Assembly (NCBI GenBank): GCA_002633005.1
Contig: NMRA01000406.1
Coordinates: 130,001 to 194,000 of the forward strand
Length of the DNA stretch: 64,000 bases
Direction: 5' to 3'
Source of the DNA: Phoronis australis
Lineage: Eukaryota; Phoronida; Phoronidae
Both the position numbers and the translations under genes were made by a program. Shown piece by piece: positions 1-11,247 of this stretch (its first letter is position 1; each line of letters starts with the position of its first letter). The notes below the pieces were generated by a model, which saw only the letters and a program-made list of their open reading frames with translations, was not told the origin of the DNA and searched no databases.

Positions 1-191
1 CGAGGCTCCCAACTTCAACCGTCCAAAATACAAATAAAATCTGCGTTCACTTCCCTTAGCCTGGTATTGCATAAACATTCGAAGCCTTATGCTCTTTCCT
101 AGATCCCATTAACTGTCTTCGTGAGTGGTGAAGTGGCGATGGAATTTCCAAAACAATCTCAAAACTCTGAATTCAAGGACCTGAAATAGTA

Positions 192-278
192 AACATGGCG
201 GATTTCAGTTGTGCTTCAACTTGTACGCCTGACGTAGGTGAAACTTCGAGTTTGAGCAAGCAACCTATATTTCAAATT
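192..278 (+). other. possible 5' exon with start codon, unassigned
   Basis: An ATG in good initiation context (aaacATGGCGGAT, ATG at 195) opens a short frame MADFSCASTCTPDVGETSSL. It contains donor-like sites at GAC|gtaggt and TAG|gtgaaa. It could be the first THOC3 exon or belong to another gene whose next exon lies in the gap at 464-579. No homology is recognised and the call is weak. Confidence 0.2.
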
Positions 279-463
279 CAATAATTCTAATCCAAAACTC
301 AACTAATTGAGAACGTTAAAGTTAGTATTTTAATGCTTATTTGTAACTTAATTCAACTGACGGCTCATTTTAGCCCTTAACTTAGAACTTTATTACATAA
401 ACTGGCGTATCTTGTTTCTCATCTTGACATCACGCACTTTTTTGATTGAAGCACAACACACAC

Positions 464-579
464 CNNNNNNNNNNNNNNNNNNNNNNNNNNNNNNNNNNNN
501 NNNNNNNNNNNNNNNNNNNNNNNNNNNNNNNNNNNNNNNNNNNNNNNNNNNNNNNNNNNNNNNNNNNNNNNNNNNNNNN
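464..579. other. assembly gap (116 N)
   Basis: Run of unknown bases. The flanks show no obvious copies of each other, unlike three other joins in this window. The missing N-terminal THOC3 coding exon may lie here, but the true gap size is unknown. Confidence 0.95.
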
Positions 580-1130
580 CGACCAAAATTAGGCCTTCCG
601 GACGATCGAAAACTCGGCATGAAAACTCGGCCTTGACTTCGAGAAAACAACTTGAGGAGATGCGCACGCATCTAAACTACATCCTGTCCAAATTTCATGT
701 TTGTATTTGAGAGTATAGTGCTCTTTTGGATAGGAGGAACAAGAGGTACTTTTTCGAAAGTTGATCGCATGGCGGAAAATCGTGTGCTAAAAAAAGCTTA
801 CAAAAAATGATTTATCAGCGATAATTTGAGACAAAAAGATTACAAACTTACAAATAAAGACTAAGGTAACGATTTATAACACAAAATTGTCTTATAGTTA
901 ACTTTGAAGTCTGAAATCGGGTAATTTACCGACGTGGGTTTTACACGGAGGCAGATATGGAGCACCGTGACCTACTTTTTGATTGTCCTCCCTACTTCAA
1001 TCCCAAGCGCCTGTGCTTCAATCATGTTAGTCGATGCAGCCCAACCAAGGGCAAGGCCAAACTGAAGCAATCGCCAAATTTAATCAGGCGCACTTCAATT
1101 CGGCTCAGGTTGATGCACCATATTGTTGTA

Positions 1131-1300
1131 GACGTGCTTCCAGTGAATCACATGAGGCACTGTTAGCCATTTTCTAATGGGCAATTGCTATTAAGTATTA
1201 CTTATTAGCATAATTGTTATTGCCAAACACGCTTGCTGGTTTTATGAGGTCGCGGGTTCTTTTCCCGTGTCGGGTGATCTCGGCAATTACAGTGGTTGTC
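1131..1300 (+). repeat. dispersed repeat, copy 1 (mate at 3397-3530)
   Basis: Shares gacgtgcttccagtgaat, gggcaattgc and a later block gggtgatc..ggcaatt with 3397-3530 in the same orientation. Both copies contain a Pol III box-B-like stretch (gggttcttttcccg here, gatttgattcccgg in the mate). They could be remnants of a tRNA-derived SINE flanking the inverted-repeat element. Confidence 0.4.
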
Positions 1301-1420
1301 ATGGATGATCTTCTGATGAAGCTTTGCCATCAAGTATCTACAGACCTTGGATGGCAATGATGTGCATGGTAATGGTAAAAATTTCCGTTGAACCTGTATG
1401 AGAGACAAACTTGTGTTCAT

Positions 1421-3293
1421 CAGGTGCAACAGTGGCACGATATAGGGTATAGTGAAAATGTGGATTTTAAAATGTGTCAATTGTTGAGGGTGAAATCGAC
1501 ACATTTCGTTTCGCGACCAAAACCCGCGGAAACTTCAAAATCATGTCAGGAGAAACTAAAGACCGTAAACATCAAATTGGTCACCGGCTCCGCTCCACCA
1601 ATGAGAATGTACCTGTGCACCCCCTGTCTTCCACTGGCCAGTATGGAACAGTGTTCTCCACGACCTGCGGTCCACGCGGTCAAGTCCGGCAGCCTGCGGG
1701 GGTCTGCGCTGCCGAGACCAGAGCGCGGCTACAGGTCTGTCCCCCTGTGTATAGGTGTGAAATTTTCTAAGTTCTGAGAAAATGTGTCGATTGTTGACCA
1801 TTTGTGTCGGTTTCTCAAGAAGTTGTGTCCCAGGTATCTGAAAACTCCCCAGACGGCAATCAGGCCTTTATGCTGAGTTTGTCCTGGCACTAATCTGGAG
1901 GTCCTGGCACTAATCTGGATGCCCTTGCAAAGACACCCAATGTATCATTTGGAGCCCACTGTCAATAGGAACCTTTCAAGTTTGGACTCACACATTGTAA
2001 TGACTACTAGGAAGCCTCTGAAGGCTCACAGTGGGTGCTCTTTTTTCAAAGCAGGAAGAAATATACAATGTATATACAAAGTATATGCATTGTAGCTGTT
2101 TTGACACTTGATTGACAGCATTGTAAAAGTCTTGGTCTACACAGTTTGTTTTAGTAAAAATGCTCACCATAGAAGGCTGTTTTATAAACTTAGATGTAAA
2201 AACCTTGATCTATGCATTTTTTGTAAAAAATCTGTGTTTGGGGGTATTGCTGGGTGTGGGGGGGTTACGCGTCGGAATCATAGATGCCCTGGAATATTGG
2301 GAACCCCATTTTGGACACCCTATTTTCAAAATCCTGGATGAAGGCCTGACGGCGATCCGGCACGGTCAAGTCTGGCAGCTTAATTACAGGGTCTGCGCTG
2401 CCGAGGTCGGAGCCTGCTTATGTGTGCGAAATTTTCTATGTTCCGAGAAATGTGTCGGTTATTGGCCATTTGTGTCGGTTTCAAGTTCAGAGATGTGGAG
2501 GTCGTGATGCCGACTAAATGCCGGCATATATACTTTATGCGATCTCCCAGAATGGCATCTGAAGCGGTGCACATATAAGGCCTGACCGCGTATCCATTAC
2601 CCACGGGTTAGCGGAGGACCACTAACTGCATGANAACTTAGATGTAAAAACCTTGATCTATGCATTTTTTGTAAAAAAATCTGTGTTTGGGGGTATTGCT
2701 GGGTGTGGGGGGTTACGCGTCGGAATCATAGACGCCCTGGAATATTGGGAACCCCATTTTGGACACCCTATTTTCAAAATCCTGGATGAAGGCCTGACGG
2801 CGATCCGGCACGGTCAAGTCTGGCAGCTTAATTATAGGGTCTGCGCTGCCGAGGTTGGAGCGCGGCTGCAGGTCTCATAGTGTCGCCTGCTTATGTTTGC
2901 GAAATTTTCTATGTTCCGAGAAATGTGTCGGTTATTGGCCATTTGTGTGGGTTTCAAGTTCAGAGACGTTGGAGGTCGTGATGCCGACTAAATGCCGGCA
3001 TATATACTTTATGCGGTCTCCCAGAATGGCATCTGAAGCGGTGCACATATAAGGCCTGACCGCGTATCCATTACCCACGGGTTAGCGGAGGACCACTAAC
3101 TGCATGAGAGAATGAGTTCGCGCCCGCTGTACCGTTGCCGGAAAGTGACGATCCAGTCGGTGATCGTAGTTTAATCAGCAAGTTTTTGCGGGTTTTAGTT
3201 GCGAAATGGAATGTGTCGATTTCACCGTCAATAACTGACACATTTTAAAATGCGCGTTTTCACTTTACCCTATATCGTGCCATATATCACCTG
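1421..3293. mobile_element. element with ~114-bp terminal inverted repeats
   Basis: The segment at 1421-1535 reappears in inverse orientation at 3180-3293. Key shared blocks are ggcacgatataggg, ttttaaaatgtgtca and ggtgaaatcgacacatt, with an estimated 80% identity by eye. Between the arms lies GC-richer sequence with no transposase frame. A block at about 1661-1830 is itself repeated directly at about 2350-2490 and 2800-2970. This fits a nonautonomous DNA element, but the inner duplication at 2187-3107 is probably an assembly artefact, so the real element is nearer 1.4 kb. Confidence 0.55.
2187..3107. repeat. direct duplication around a single N (447 + 473 bp)
   Basis: Copy A is 2187-2633 and copy B is 2635-3107, separated only by N at 2634. 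The copies are almost identical apart from a few substitutions and a 25-bp indel. The left copy ends and the right copy begins exactly at the N, as expected when two overlapping contig ends were joined without merging. Confidence 0.85.
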
Positions 3294-4270
3294 GTGTAGT
3301 GTGTATGTAGTAAAGATTCCAAGGGAAGTCGATGATTCTTATGCGAGACAATCTGGTGCTCACTTTCCTTGTGGCGTGCCTGCTCCATAGGAGTGTTGTT
3401 GACGTGCTTCCAGTGAATGTTAGCCACCAACTGGTTAACGGGCAATTGCCGAATGTTCAGCACATTTAGTGGTTTTAATAGGGTCACTGATTTGATTCCC
3501 GGTTTGGGTGATCCAGGCAATTTCTACCGGGAATTTCCGAAAACAAACCCACTCAAAACTACGCCCATGGGCATATTTTCGGTATCTGTTTCCATGTTTT
3601 GCAAATCTGTTGAATTAATTGTTTAAAATACTTTTGTTATGTGTTTTGATGTAAAATTATGTTTATTTTAGCAAGACATTGAATTCTGGAATTTAGGCGC
3701 ACTCTCACATACAGAGGCAGAGGACTAAACAGCATGCATATACTGTTGGCTATTGTAGGCCATTTTTATTGAACACATACCCACAATGGTGATCAATCAA
3801 AGGAATTGTCATTTTTTACGATCCTGCTTGGCCATGTTGTGTGATATCTAATACCAAATACAACATGAAAATTTGCTTGGTTCCGTGCTCTCCTGGCATG
3901 CATGTCTTGACATTTAGTAAACCCATTTCTGCGGTGTATGACCTATGATGTTTGTATATGACAGCTGGCATGCACGTTTTTCCTGTGTCAGATGATCGAT
4001 GTCTAGAGGTATTATGATTGTCCAGTAGGATATATGCTACAGGGTGAATGCTATTTTTCATTGGCAATGGACTGGTTAAGGTCACTGTAGTAGCATTGTT
4101 TATAATGTGGTGACCATTCACATGTCTCCACTCAAAAGGAAACATTTTGGGTAAGTTTTAAAGAATATTAAGCATTCTTGTAGTGATTTGTGTTCTTTGT
4201 GTCTAAATTGCACATTCAATTTCTAATTGGTTGCTTGTTGTCCAATGCACCATAAAATAAACCCTTTCAG

Positions 4271-4427
4271 AGTAAAGAGCATGTGTTCCGTGGTCATGGC
4301 GACAGTGTAGATCAGCTTTGTTGGCACCCTAGTCATGGAGACCAACTGGCGACGGCCAGCGGTGATAAAACAGTCAGGATATGGGACACGCGGTCATCCA
4401 AATGTGCAGCAACTGTTAACACAAAGG
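4271..4427 (+). CDS. THOC3: THOC3 exon: WD40 blade 2
   Basis: The acceptor is cctttcag and the donor is AAAGG|gtaagg. The exon starts in phase 0 and ends with one base of a Gly codon completed at 4908. It encodes SKEHVFRGHGDSVDQLCWHP through GDKTVRIWDTRSSKCAATVNTKG, a nearly invariant THOC3 segment. Confidence 0.95.
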
Positions 4428-7400
4428 GTAAGGTTAACGTAAGACTGAGTTTTGGTCAAATAGCAGTTGGACTGACTGCACTGGAACCACTCTATTCATA
4501 CTACAGACAGCCAGATCTTTATTGTCTAAGTCCGCCAATGTAGAAAATCATGGAGCTGAGAATTTTATGCCATGGCCATGTTGTTGTATTAAAATATATT
4601 AGTCAATCTGTCAGTTGTGTGTAATATATTGTTCTGTGTTCTTATTATTATTATTAATATTAAAAGGGATCTATGTTTGTACTTGTCATTCTGAATGTTC
4701 AGGAAAGTATAAAATGACTTTGTGTAATTGATTTCCTTCCATTACAGCATTTGATTCTGTTGGAGGCAATTTGTTATTTGAATTTCTGTCACTAGGGAAT
4801 GAACAGTAATACCCTGATTTTCTTTTCGCAACCTAAAATGCATGATGCAGAAATTGACAATAACATAATTTCTCGGGTAAATACCTTTTCTTGTTCGTTT
4901 TTGCCAGGTGAGAACATCAACATTTGTTGGTCTCCTGATGGAAAGAACATCGCTGTTGGGAATAAAGATGACTTGGTCACGTTTGTTGACGTCCGAGCTC
5001 ATAAGACACGCTGTGAGGAGCAATTCAAGTTTGAAGTTAATGAAATCTCCTGGAACAATGACGGGGATCTGTTCTTCTTGACCAGCGGTCAAGGCACAAT
5101 ACATATACTGAGGTATGTGATTCAAAAGGTTAAAAGTTATATAGTCCTTCTTGAGTATAACACAGCCCACTGATATGATCTTGACTTGCACCTTTTTATC
5201 AAAGAGCAACTTACTACATTTGTTTAATGATTGTCTGGGTGTGCTATCACTGGGGCTGTAATTTATTTCAGAACTCTTCCAGAATATTCTTTTGATCATT
5301 ATTAAGTTACTATCTTGTCTTCATATGGTATTTCGATTTTTTATGCTAATTTATGTGATCACAGTTTTGTTTTATTGTCACGTCAACAAATGATGTGTGC
5401 GCGCGTCCCAGTGGCGAGTGTGGAAGGCTCTTAACTTGTATTTCTGCTCTCCACTGATAGACTCATTTACTTACACTGCACAATTTGAAGTTTGACAACT
5501 CAACTGCCTTTAAAGGATCACTGTTTCCGTTTACCGAATGGGTAAATACTGGTATTTTATTGAAACTTTTTAAATTGGACTGACTTGAAGTACGAGCTCC
5601 TCAAAGTTACGGATTAAGTAGTTAACTTCAATTGCATGGTTGGACATAGACCAATCTGGGTTTTGAAAATTCAACATGGAACATGGACACAATCTGACCT
5701 CACATGCCTTCCTCAGCCAACAGTGTTGACTATGGAAATGCAAGTGGCGTATCGCACTGAAAAGGTACACACCTTCAGTGGAGTTCAGTTTTGGCCTTCT
5801 GGACGGGTACAAAATTTCGGAATGATAATAATATTGTCCTCTATTTTGCAATTTGCATCGAGTTCTGCATTGCCTGTCCAAATGCGGACAGTATTTCTGG
5901 AACAGCACATGAGTGATTGTCGTAACAGTATCTTTTCTATGTTGTATTCTGCAGTTCATGAAATTCCAGGAAGCATTGTTACTATTTAATCTATTATAAG
6001 GAATGGAATGTTTGAATGAGAATGACATCTTACAAATTTCAAGTAAAATAAATTAAGTTATTGTGGAGCAATGTCATTGTGGGCAGTTGTTCAAAGCCTT
6101 AATCTGAAGTAAATTGCAATTAACCACTCATAAGTAAAAATACCTTGTCTTAGTTTTTGTGTGACTTTTTGACCTATTTTACAACACACTGTCGTGGGAT
6201 CCCACTATTCTGTCTGTAAAATCCAAGACGGACAGTAAACAAGGTTCGATTTTGTGTTCTTAGTAGTGAATAAGTGCTTTCTCCTGAGCACAAGTTTGCT
6301 GTAACAAAATAAGAATTTGTGAACACAGTTCTACTTATTGTCAGTACACATTCTTTGTGAACAGAAAATATTGTAAAACTTGATAGCAAGGAGTGATGTC
6401 ACACAACAGTGATGTTTGTGAAGGTCACACGTCTTGTGCTGATTGTCACTACGGAACTTAAAATTACTGACTTAGACTATAGGAAAAAATTGAACGTCAT
6501 CACTCATTTTCATCAAAAGTTGTGATGACCAGTTACTGCATCAGTTTTTTCCTTATGACGGGTACCTTCTTCAGGCTTTGAAGGTTCATCGAACTTCTGG
6601 TCTGTGGACAAGCATGTCATAAAGTAAGGATTTACTTGTATGGCAACTACATGCTAATCAATTTCTACTTTAATGATATGAATGTTATTATGAATATTGA
6701 CATTTTTAAAATGTTAATAAATACATGAAAAACTAATTCTCTGGGTTTCATCCTTATAGTTATCCAGAGCTCAAGCTACAGTACATTCTCAACGCTCACC
6801 CTGCCAACTGTATCTGTATTGAGTTTGACCCAACAGGCCGCCATTTTGCCACTGGCAGTGCTGACGCTTTGGTCAGTGTCTGGGATGTGCAAGATCTTGT
6901 CTGTGTCAGGACTTTTGCAAGGTAAATACTAGGTTTTTGGTATCAGAAGGGTTTCAGATTGTCATTAATGTGTAGCAAATGTTACAAGTTATTTTATGTG
7001 CCCACATTATGTATATGCCTGGGTAAATGTTGCTGTCGACTATCTCTGGTTATCCGTATTTCCTACACCTCTTGTAGGATCTTCACGAAATTTGGTAGAT
7101 TGTCTTCCTATGAAACAAACAACAACTTCCAAAAAGATCTGACTGTGCCCTCTAGTGCTAATTTTAGTTTATTACATTTTATGGACTGGCATATGTGACC
7201 CTGTTTGAGGAGAATACGACTGACATTGATTATCAGACAGATCCAACTACTACAGCGCCCCTAGTGGCAATTTTCTTTCTGTGTGTGCCTCAATGCTTAT
7301 CTAGTTTTTGATGGATCTTCATGAAATTTTGCATATGCTGTATGTTCCTATTGATGTGAGAATGACTGGCATTGATTTTGAATGGATTAGTCTACTGTGG

Positions 7401-9095
7401 GGCTCCCTTGTGGTGGTTTTCATTTTCATTTTAAAATTTTGCGTGTTCCTGTTGAGAAAAGCACAGCTGGTATGGATCCGATTCCTGTGGCAATGAGCGC
7501 AGTGGTCACATATAAACACTCTGCCTTTGTTGTGCTATAAACTATTATAAGACAGTGTGAAACCCACTAATAAAATCTCTGATACCTTTTACTCCAACTA
7601 TAACCTTTTGAGTTATTACTAATGGTATGGGAACGAGATTTTGTAACAGCGAATAAAATTTTTAATCATGAATTATTCCTAATTGAAAGTGTTACCATAA
7701 TTGTCAAATTTCTAAATAAGATACATTATTTTGAACTGCGATAAAGCCACCTTCCACCATTGATAACTTTTGTTTTAGGCTGCCCAACTTGTTCTTTAGT
7801 CCAAAAAGGAAGTGATTTTTGATCTTAAAGAGAGTTGTCAGATTTTTGCTGGCGACTGTGCACAGTGCATAAAATGAGCCTCTATAACAACCTATCTCAT
7901 GGAGTCTGATGCAGCACATAGTTTGCAAAGTAATTTAATAATTTAAATACCGCAAAGTGATTTAATAATTTAAATACCACTCTCATCTGGTTTAAATTTT
8001 TCTGTTTAATTTTTTTCCACCCAGACATGAAGTCATAATTTGTTTCTCTCATCCTCCTTCGCATATTTTCATTGCTACTTTGTGTTTTTCAGACTAGAAT
8101 GGCCTGTTAGAACAATAAGTTTTAGCCATGATGGCAAAATGCTAGCTTCAGCGTCAGAAGATCTGGTGATAGACATTGCAGAAGTGGGCTCAGGTATGAT
8201 GGTGGTGATGGGAACAATATGAGGATATTAGCTAAGTGAAATTGTTTGGAAAATTCTGGGAAATCCTGTCTACGGCGTGATGTTTAAGCATGCCAATAGT
8301 GATGAATACACAATAAATTTAGCTCAGCTTGTAGTAGTGTGTATAAAGCCAAAGCAACCATTTTCTGATGTACTGCTTTGTAAAAACAAATCGGTGGTTA
8401 TCTAGAAGATAATTTTCCATTCTCTTGGTATATGTTAGCTATTTATAAAAAAAAAGTGACAGGAATGGCCCAGCAAAAGGGACTCATCTTACGTGTGCAT
8501 TCACATTCATTCATCAAAGATAATGTTCTACTTGCCATTGAACAGTCCGTTTCAGTGATCGGTGTTTTTCAATGGAAGTAATAGTAGAACCAAGACACGA
8601 GCTTTTTTGCTGGTCTGTTTACAGTCTTTTTTGTATCTTTCCATGGACTGTAAATCCACTGCAAGATGACTCGGGATCTGTATTTTACTAAAGGTAACAC
8701 CAAAGTCAGTCTTGCACAAAATCTTAAAAGGCAGTTTAGGTAGGGAACTTTTTCAGCTCTGCTGATGGGCATTCCTAACTTTAAGAAATTAACAGTAGTT
8801 AGCAGGTAATTGGTTGGCAAGATTTCCACTGCCCCAGAGTTATTTGAATCCTTTTTAAAATGAGTTTGATTTCATTTTCACTGAAAGTCCTTTAGTATTA
8901 ATCAGACTGTTTAAGAAGGCAACTACTTTTGTAGGAGAGAAAATAGCCGAGGTCACCTGTGAGTCACCAACATTTACAGTTGCTTGGCATCCAAAACGCC
9001 CCCTATTGGCATTTGCTTGTGATGACAAAGACAAATATGAGAGAGACCGTGACGCAGGGACTGTGAAAGTTTGGGGCCTTCCCGACAGGGACTGA
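4271..9095 (+). CDS. THOC3: THO complex subunit 3 (TEX1), WD40 protein, 5' part missing
   Basis: Five exons (4271-4427, 4908-5112, 6760-6921, 8093-8193, 8935-9095) splice with matching phases into 262 codons including the TGA stop. The product aligns with the C-terminal three quarters of animal THOC3 (about 351 residues in human, from memory). It has successive WD40 blades, with landmarks FRGHGDSVDQLCWHP, GDKTVRIWD, ENINICWSPDG, FEVNEISWNNDG, ATGSADALVSVWDV, RTISFSHDGKMLASASED and SPTFTVAWHPKRPLLAF, ending in GTVKVWGLP. In the known family THOC3 is a beta-propeller subunit of nuclear THO/TREX, which couples transcription and splicing to mRNA export. The first exon found begins in phase 0 at a good acceptor, so upstream coding sequence must exist. 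The first WD repeat (about 90 residues) is not recognisable in 1-4270. The gene converges on the giant - strand gene, with 1.9 kb between stop codons. The introns at 5113-6759 and 8194-8934 show nothing recognisable. Confidence 0.95.
4908..5112 (+). CDS. THOC3: THOC3 exon: WD40 blades 3-4
   Basis: The acceptor is tttgccag and the donor is CTGAG|gtatgt. It encodes GENINICWSPDG, AVGNKDDLVTFVDV and EEQFKFEVNEISWNNDGDLF, ending in phase 2 (the AG of a Ser codon). All of it is diagnostic for THOC3. Confidence 0.95.
6760..6921 (+). CDS. THOC3: THOC3 exon: WD40 blade 5
   Basis: The acceptor is ccttatag and the donor is GCAAG|gtaaat. It encodes YPELKLQYILNAHPANCICI, EFDPTGRHFATGSADALVSV and WDVQDLVCVRTFAR. 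It enters and leaves in phase 2. Confidence 0.95.
7020..7450 (-). repeat. dispersed repeat with internal ~240-bp tandem units
   Basis: Two diverged units share ggatcttcaYgaaattt at about 7078 and 7315, each followed by gactgRcattgatt and a cc(c)tagtgg/ccttgtgg block. In reverse orientation the core aaatttcatgaagatccatc matches the elements at 27110-27570 and 35845-36620. No coding capacity is seen. It lies inside a THOC3 intron. Confidence 0.5.
8093..8193 (+). CDS. THOC3: THOC3 exon: WD40 blade 6
   Basis: The acceptor is tttttcag and the donor is TCAG|gtatga. It encodes LEWPVRTISFSHDGKMLASA followed by SEDLVIDIAEVGSG, matching the penultimate THOC3 repeat. Confidence 0.95.
8935..9095 (+). 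CDS. THOC3: THOC3 terminal exon with stop
   Basis: The acceptor is ttttgtag. It encodes GEKIAEVTCESPTFTVAWHP, KRPLLAFACDDKD, then GTVKVWGLPDRD and TGA at 9093-9095. No strong AATAAA follows closely. A TATAAA at about 9400 is a weak polyadenylation candidate. Confidence 0.95.
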
Positions 9096-11016
9096 ACTTA
9101 GTCATGGAAAACAACACAGTGAAGTACGTGGGAAGTGACCTTGACTCCTCATTATCGTTTCCTTTACTTTGCTCCTCAGTTGGCTGTGTTTAGAGTGAAA
9201 ATACTCAAAAAGTACTGTTTCGTGCACTGCTTGAATATGACCTGTATCCAGTGACACTTTGTCAAGCTGTGTGTAAGTACAGTGAATTTATTCAAGTCTA
9301 AAACTTGAACTGGTCGGTGACATGCAGTGACATTTATTTGAAAGTTTACATTGTGTGTAAATAGATTACATCATATGTACATAACTGTATATTTTATTGT
9401 ATAAAATTCAACAAACAATACTATTCTACTGAACATGTAAGTGTTTGTGTTCTCAATCGTATTCGATTGATAATTGGACGAAACTTAATATCACAGCGAA
9501 ATATAGGACGAAATACCATAAATAATGGATGAAACACAGTAAACAATGGAGGGAATTAATGTTGTAAAATACATATGATTGTGAAACTCTGGTAAAATAC
9601 TAACAAAGAAATGTATGAATTAAAAGACAGTGGCACTATGCACACCAGCAAGGTGAACTTGTAAGCAAGTTAGGTACACACATGCTTGAAATCAAAATTG
9701 ATCAAACGTTTCAGGGAAAATGACAAGTATGACAGATCTGTAGCGTACATGTCTGACATGGCTCAAAAAGTTGGAAACAAGTTCAACTCCTACTTTGGCC
9801 ATAGAGGGCAGTGTCAGCAGATATGACAAGAAACTTGGCAGTTCCTAATAACGTATAAATATCTTTGAACAGTATCCAGTTGTGAAGCCCTGAATTGTTT
9901 TATCGTAATCATAATTTGGCTAACTGCGATAATTCTTTTACGACTAATGAAACAAATATTGGATGGCAACATTAGTTTTCAAATACTTAAAACATGCAAT
10001 TTAATTTCCTAAAGATATCATAACAAAGATCTGCAGTAGCAACTCAATATTAAATATTACTCAACATAATTAATATCCCCAACAAGTAGGATAACAATAA
10101 AGCTGAGCTTGTTTAAGTGAGTTGAACCAGGTGGTCAATGTAGGTCAGTTGGCCATCAACTGGCTAATGGTGACTAGTCTAAACTGCAAAAGGATGGAAC
10201 ACACTAACGTTGTGAAGAATAAGTAACAAGTTGAGTGACAATTGCCTTCTACTTCTTTCCATTTACAAGAATCGTGTAATTGTGCTTAACACGTGGCGAC
10301 TACACACCAGTGTAAGTATGCAGTTACAACAAGATTCATAGGCCACGGAAGAAATTGGATCATTCAAACTCACTGTGTTAATTCATGGTTTTCAGATAGT
10401 TCACTTCAAACTTCAAATAAATACGGGTAATATCGGGATTTTTGAGCTTCCACCTGATGTAGAGCTAGCTAGATGACTAAACTACGTTAGTTTGAAAAAC
10501 TTGTAGTTTTATCATCCAATGGATACACTCTACACCACATTACAATCCTGCAGCTTCACAATGAATTGAATGGAACTATTGTGCTCCGGATAGGTTACAA
10601 CTCACACAGGTCTTGAAAGCAAATTAAATTGAGATAAACCAATGAACGATCAAGAGTTCAACTGGTGATCAAGTTGACATCTTGTGCCAATTCTACACAC
10701 ATTCTGAGCTGTTAAGCCACTGATTGAAGACTCAACACCTGACCATAGACAATCATACAGATCTAATTCAGTAGGTAATCACCAAATGGCAAACATTGTA
10801 TTGAGATGACCTAAGGTGCTGTAATGTTAATCAGCACAAAATGAAGTTCCAAAAGGCCTGAAAACATTTGGGAATGTACCCATATTTGCAGCAGCTACTC
10901 TACCACGGCCAGATAATCACTAGGCAGAAACAGCTGCTTAATGGACACGTGAAGAATTAGCAAGAGATGGCAGCTAATGCTACAAGACCTGGATTTCTGT
11001 AAAATATTTGTGACAG
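9096..11016. other. intergenic DNA between convergent genes
   Basis: The 3' ends of THOC3 (+) and the giant gene (-) face each other here, so the stretch should hold both 3' UTRs. Candidate polyadenylation hexamers are TATAAA (+) near 9400, AATAAA (+) near 10095, and AATAAA on the - strand near 9335. No other gene, RNA or clear repeat is recognised. Confidence 0.5.
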
Positions 11017-11247
11017 CTACAGCTGAACTTCTTTGATTTTGTTTTTACGTTTCTCTCTACTCTGCCGGTGACGAGATTCTTTTGGACGGACGCTTGCTTG
11101 ACTACTACTAGCCTGTGATGACTGTCGCTTCACCGAGGTGGTGCTGCCTGCTGAATGCGCCTTACTGGTCGGGCCACGCTTTGGAGGAAGGGATATGGCT
11201 ACCTCCTCTATAAAGCTGGCTGGTACGAGCCCTCGTCGTCCGTGAAT
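11017..11247 (-). CDS. giant gene last exon: end of second SH3 and basic tail
   Basis: Acceptor gtgttacag. Encodes IHGRRGLVPASFIEEV, which completes the SH3, then a Ser/Gln/Lys/Arg-rich tail (RHRQSREKRKNKIKEVQL) and TAG at 11017-11019. Confidence 0.95.
   Translation of the reverse strand: MHGRRGLVPASFIEEVAISLPPKRGPTSKAHSAGSTTSVKRQSSQASSSQASVRPKESRHRQSREKRKNKIKEVQL

Noticed and set aside
957-1166. + strand 69-residue frame near the left end
   Set aside because: It overlaps a dispersed repeat and has no homology or splice support.
2160-3052. Repeated + strand frames in the 2.2-3.1 kb region
   Set aside because: They derive from repeat DNA duplicated at a contig join, with no conserved motif.
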